A DNA stretch of 33,945 bases from an uncultured Lachnospiraceae bacterium (GTDB taxonomy: Bacteria; Bacillota; Clostridia; Lachnospirales; Lachnospiraceae): NCBI GenBank assembly GCA_946405185.1, contig CAMJGH010000025.1, forward strand, positions 1 to 33,945, given 5' to 3'. Position numbers and translations under genes: made by a program. Within the stretch, counting starts at the first letter, position 1. Each line of letters begins with the position of its first letter. The notes beneath the pieces were generated by a model. The model was not told the origin of the DNA. It saw only the letters and a program-made list of their open reading frames with translations, and did not search any database. Below, piece after piece: positions 31,748 to 33,945 of this stretch.

Positions 31748-31771
31748 CGCGTATCTTCACGCGTATCTTCA
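31748..31771 (+). repeat. Tandem 12-bp repeat next to the sulfatase promoter
   Basis: CGCGTATCTTCA occurs twice head to tail (31748-31759 and 31760-31771), abutting the -35 box at 31772. This is the usual place for an activator such as a response regulator. Confidence 0.7.
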
Positions 31772-31800
31772 TTGAAAAGAGACAGCGCGTGTGCTACACT
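31772..31800 (+). promoter_or_regulatory. Promoter of the LtaS-like gene
   Basis: TTGAAA (31772-31777), 17 bp, TACACT (31795-31800), 47 bases before the GTG start. Confidence 0.65.
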
Positions 31801-31847
31801 GTCGTTTGAACTCGTTTTCCTACATATTGAAAGTGAGGCGACTATCC

Positions 31848-33945
31848 GTGGATCCTGATTTCACCACCATTCCCATCCCCGAACCGTCGGGGCATAAAAA
31901 AGAACGGGCGCACTTCCCGCTCCTGCTCTACTTCGTGCTGTCGTTCTGGTATTTCGAGGTCATCCTGGCGCTGGTCACGCACACGCCTTTTGCATCGCAT
32001 CTCATCCTGGCCGTGCTCACCTTCGGCACCTGCGCCGGCCTGATCACGTACGCGCTGGCCACCCTCTTTCCCGGAAAGCACACCGGCGTCATCATCGGCA
32101 CGGTGATCCTGTTCCTGACGGTCGTGTTCTTCTGCGTGCAGACCTTCTGCCTGCAGTTCTACCTCAACTACATGACCATCTCGTCGCTGATGGCCGGCAC
32201 CGAAGGCGTGGTCAAGCACTTCGCGGCCGAGATGTTCGAGATGATCCGCCGCGGCATCGGCATCATCCTGCTCTACCTGATCCCGGTGGTGCTGCTCCTT
32301 GTCCTCTACCGCCTGCGCGTGCTGGATTTTTCGCGTCCGCGCGCCGTGTGGTACGGTGTGACGGTTCTGGCTGTCGCCGTGCTGTTCCTGGCCGGGCATT
32401 TCACCGCCCGCTCCGATGAGACGGGCCGCGCCCGCTACGCTTCCAACTACCGGTACGATACCGCCGTCAAGACTTTCGGCCTGATCACCGGCACCCGCCT
32501 GGACCTGCAGTACCTGCTCTTCGGCAACCCGGCCGCCAGTTCGTTCATCGAGCCGGATGCCTCCGTGGACGTGGCGGATGTGTCCATCGCCACCCCGGAG
32601 ACGGACATCCACATCGCCACGCTGCCGCCGGCCACCCAGCCCGCCTCCACCGAGGCGCCCACATCCGGTGAAGACGTGCCGTCGGGATCCGCATCGGAAG
32701 CTCCTACCGAGCCTTCCACTGAGGCGCCGACCGAGCCGCCCGCGCCGGTGGAGTACGCCGAGCACACCATGGGCATCGATTTTGAAAACCTGGCCAACAC
32801 CCTGCCGGAGCCGGCCGCGTCCGTCTCCCGCTACGTTGCCGGGCGCACTCCTTCCAGGGAGAACGCCTACACCGGGATGTTTGCCGGCAAGAACCTGATC
32901 TTCATCACGGCCGAAGGCTTTGCCGCCGAGGCCATCCGCGAGGACCTGACGCCCACGCTCTACCGCATGGCCACGAAGGGCATCCAGTTCACCGAGTACT
33001 ACCAGCCGGCCTGGGGCGGCTCCACCAACACCGGTGAGTTCTCCAACCTGATCGGCCTGGTCCCGGCCAACGGCGTGTACGATATGTTCGACTCCGCCGA
33101 CAACCAGCTGTACTTCACCATGGGCAACGAACTGCAGCGCCTCGGCTACTGGAGCGCCGCCTACCACAACCACGCGTACGATATGTACCACCGCCCGCAG
33201 ACCCACCCGAACCTCGGGTACTCCCGCTACATCGGCATGGGCAACGGCATGGAAGCCTACGTGGAGGACACTTGGCCCCGCAGTGACTACCAGATGGTCA
33301 AGGGGTCGGTCGAGGACTACATCAACGAGGATCATTTCTCCGTCTACTACATGACGGTCAGCGGCCACCGCCACTACACGTTCTACGGCAACACAATGTC
33401 CAAGTGGCACCGCGACAAGGTGGAAAACCTGCCGTACTCCGAGTACACGCAGGCCTATCTGGCCTGCCAGATCGAGCTGGACCTGGCCATGGAGTACCTG
33501 ATCCAGCGCCTCGAGGAGGCCGGCAAGGCGGATGACACCGTCATCGTCATCGGCTCCGACCACTGGCCTTACGGCATGGAGGACAACACCGATGTCCCCG
33601 GCTACAAGAACGCCCTGGGCGAGCTGTACGGGTTCGATTACGATGCCCCCTGGGGGCGCGATCACAACCGCCTGATCATCTGGAGCGGCTGCCTGGAGGA
33701 CAAAGAGCCGATCGTGGTCTCCCAGCCCACCTACAGCCTGGACATCCTGCCAACGCTGCTCAACCTCTTCGGCCTGCCGTTTGACTCGCGCCTGCTGGTC
33801 GGCCGCGATGTCTTCTCGGAGCAGGAGCCCATCATCATCTGGGGCGACTACAGCTGGCTGACCGACAAGGCTCTCTTCAACAGCCTGGAGGGCGTGGTGC
33901 ACGCCCGCCCCGGCCACGAGGCCGAAGTCACGCAGGACTACATAC
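31848..33945 (+). CDS. LtaS/MdoB-like phosphoglycerol transferase (sulfatase fold), 3' end cut by window edge
   Basis: A membrane enzyme that probably transfers phosphoglycerol to a cell-surface polymer such as lipoteichoic acid. 699 codons are visible and the frame is still open at the edge. The start is GTG 31848 with GTGAGG upstream. After a charged N-terminus come about five helices (residues 25-190). A Pro/Thr/Ser-rich linker spans about 235-305. The outer alkaline-phosphatase-like domain has a catalytic-Thr region GGSTNTGEFSNL (near 386), FFNGNT-like metal-site segments, and VIGSDHWPYG (near 566) with the Asp-His metal ligands. The linker is longer than in classical LtaS. A related sulfatase or phosphoethanolamine transferase role is possible. 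Confidence 0.85.
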   Translation, partial: MDPDFTTIPIPEPSGHKKERAHFPLLLYFVLSFWYFEVILALVTHTPFASHLILAVLTFGTCAGLITYALATLFPGKHTGVIIGTVILFLTVVFFCVQTFCLQFYLNYMTISSLMAGTEGVVKHFAAEMFEMIRRGIGIILLYLIPVVLLLVLYRLRVLDFSRPRAVWYGVTVLAVAVLFLAGHFTARSDETGRARYASNYRYDTAVKTFGLITGTRLDLQYLLFGNPAASSFIEPDASVDVADVSIATPETDIHIATLPPATQPASTEAPTSGEDVPSGSASEAPTEPSTEAPTEPPAPVEYAEHTMGIDFENLANTLPEPAASVSRYVAGRTPSRENAYTGMFAGKNLIFITAEGFAAEAIREDLTPTLYRMATKGIQFTEYYQPAWGGSTNTGEFSNLIGLVPANGVYDMFDSADNQLYFTMGNELQRLGYWSAAYHNHAYDMYHRPQTHPNLGYSRYIGMGNGMEAYVEDTWPRSDYQMVKGSVEDYINEDHFSVYYMTVSGHRHYTFYGNTMSKWHRDKVENLPYSEYTQAYLACQIELDLAMEYLIQRLEEAGKADDTVIVIGSDHWPYGMEDNTDVPGYKNALGELYGFDYDAPWGRDHNRLIIWSGCLEDKEPIVVSQPTYSLDILPTLLNLFGLPFDSRLLVGRDVFSEQEPIIIWGDYSWLTDKALFNSLEGVVHARPGHEAEVTQDYI

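Noticed and set aside
31842-33917. 691-codon minus-strand open frame at the window end
   Set aside because: Shadow of the plus-strand LtaS-like gene, which has helices, a catalytic Thr region and a promoter.
1-33945. tRNA, rRNA, CRISPR array or riboswitch
   Set aside because: None was recognised on reading; no regularly spaced repeats and no tRNA-like cloverleaf ends were seen.

Overview
The window looks like a chromosomal segment of a fairly GC-rich anaerobic Firmicute (class Clostridia, probably a gut species). The reasons are: a myo-inositol catabolic cluster under a LacI-type repressor; AGGAGG-type ribosome binding sites; many GTG or TTG starts; GHKL/LytTR signalling genes; an aldo/keto reductase-like protein with a ferredoxin tail; and a serC-serA-DUF1015 serine operon. 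The species cannot be named from the sequence alone. Almost every gene lies on the minus strand. The exceptions are one aldo/keto reductase, an IS66 scrap and the last gene.

Layout. (1) 1-6947, minus: lacI-type regulator, iron alcohol dehydrogenase, iolC, iolD, iolB and a partial iolG, with a clear operator/promoter in front of the regulator and another promoter with repeats in front of iolC. (2) 7062-9322: a DUF3592-type membrane protein and a divergent aldo/keto reductase. (3) 9376-16644: a rearranged accessory zone. A unit of an Fe-S aldo/keto reductase-like gene plus a small lipoprotein gene occurs twice in direct orientation. The second reductase copy is dead: it has an ATA in place of the start codon and a 263-bp out-of-frame deletion. 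Between the copies lie an AAA/DUF4143 ATPase, a membrane-anchored protein, a secreted papain-like cysteine peptidase and the 3' stump of a GHKL kinase. An IS66 scrap sits next to the second lipoprotein copy. (4) 16773-21265: sbcDC with its promoter. (5) 21289-27961: a cassette of about 6.6 kb coding for a LytTR response regulator, a lipoprotein, a three-gene ABC transporter, a small secreted protein and a GHKL kinase. (6) 27926-31633: DUF1015, serA and serC with their promoter. (7) 31848 to the end, plus: an LtaS/MdoB-like sulfatase-fold phosphoglycerol transferase, cut by the window edge.

The most striking point is that the cassette of region 5 is bounded by a perfect 26-bp direct repeat. 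One copy is the 3' end of the DUF1015 gene. The other lies just upstream of the sbcDC promoter and still reads, in frame, as the C-terminal residues of DUF1015 followed by a stop codon. This is the footprint expected when an element integrates into the 3' end of a gene and restores that end. No integrase is recognisable inside. The cargo resembles a bacteriocin, peptide-signalling or secreted-protein system with its own kinase, regulator, exporter or immunity transporter and lipoprotein. A related system seems to have existed in region 3 and to have been broken by the reductase-lipoprotein duplication.

How the genes work together. The iol genes turn myo-inositol into a phosphorylated deoxyketogluconate. 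serC and serA make phosphoserine from 3-phosphoglycerate. sbcDC processes DNA ends and hairpins. The GHKL/LytTR pair probably controls the ABC/secreted-protein operon around it. Gene calls come from reading the translations; no database search was possible.
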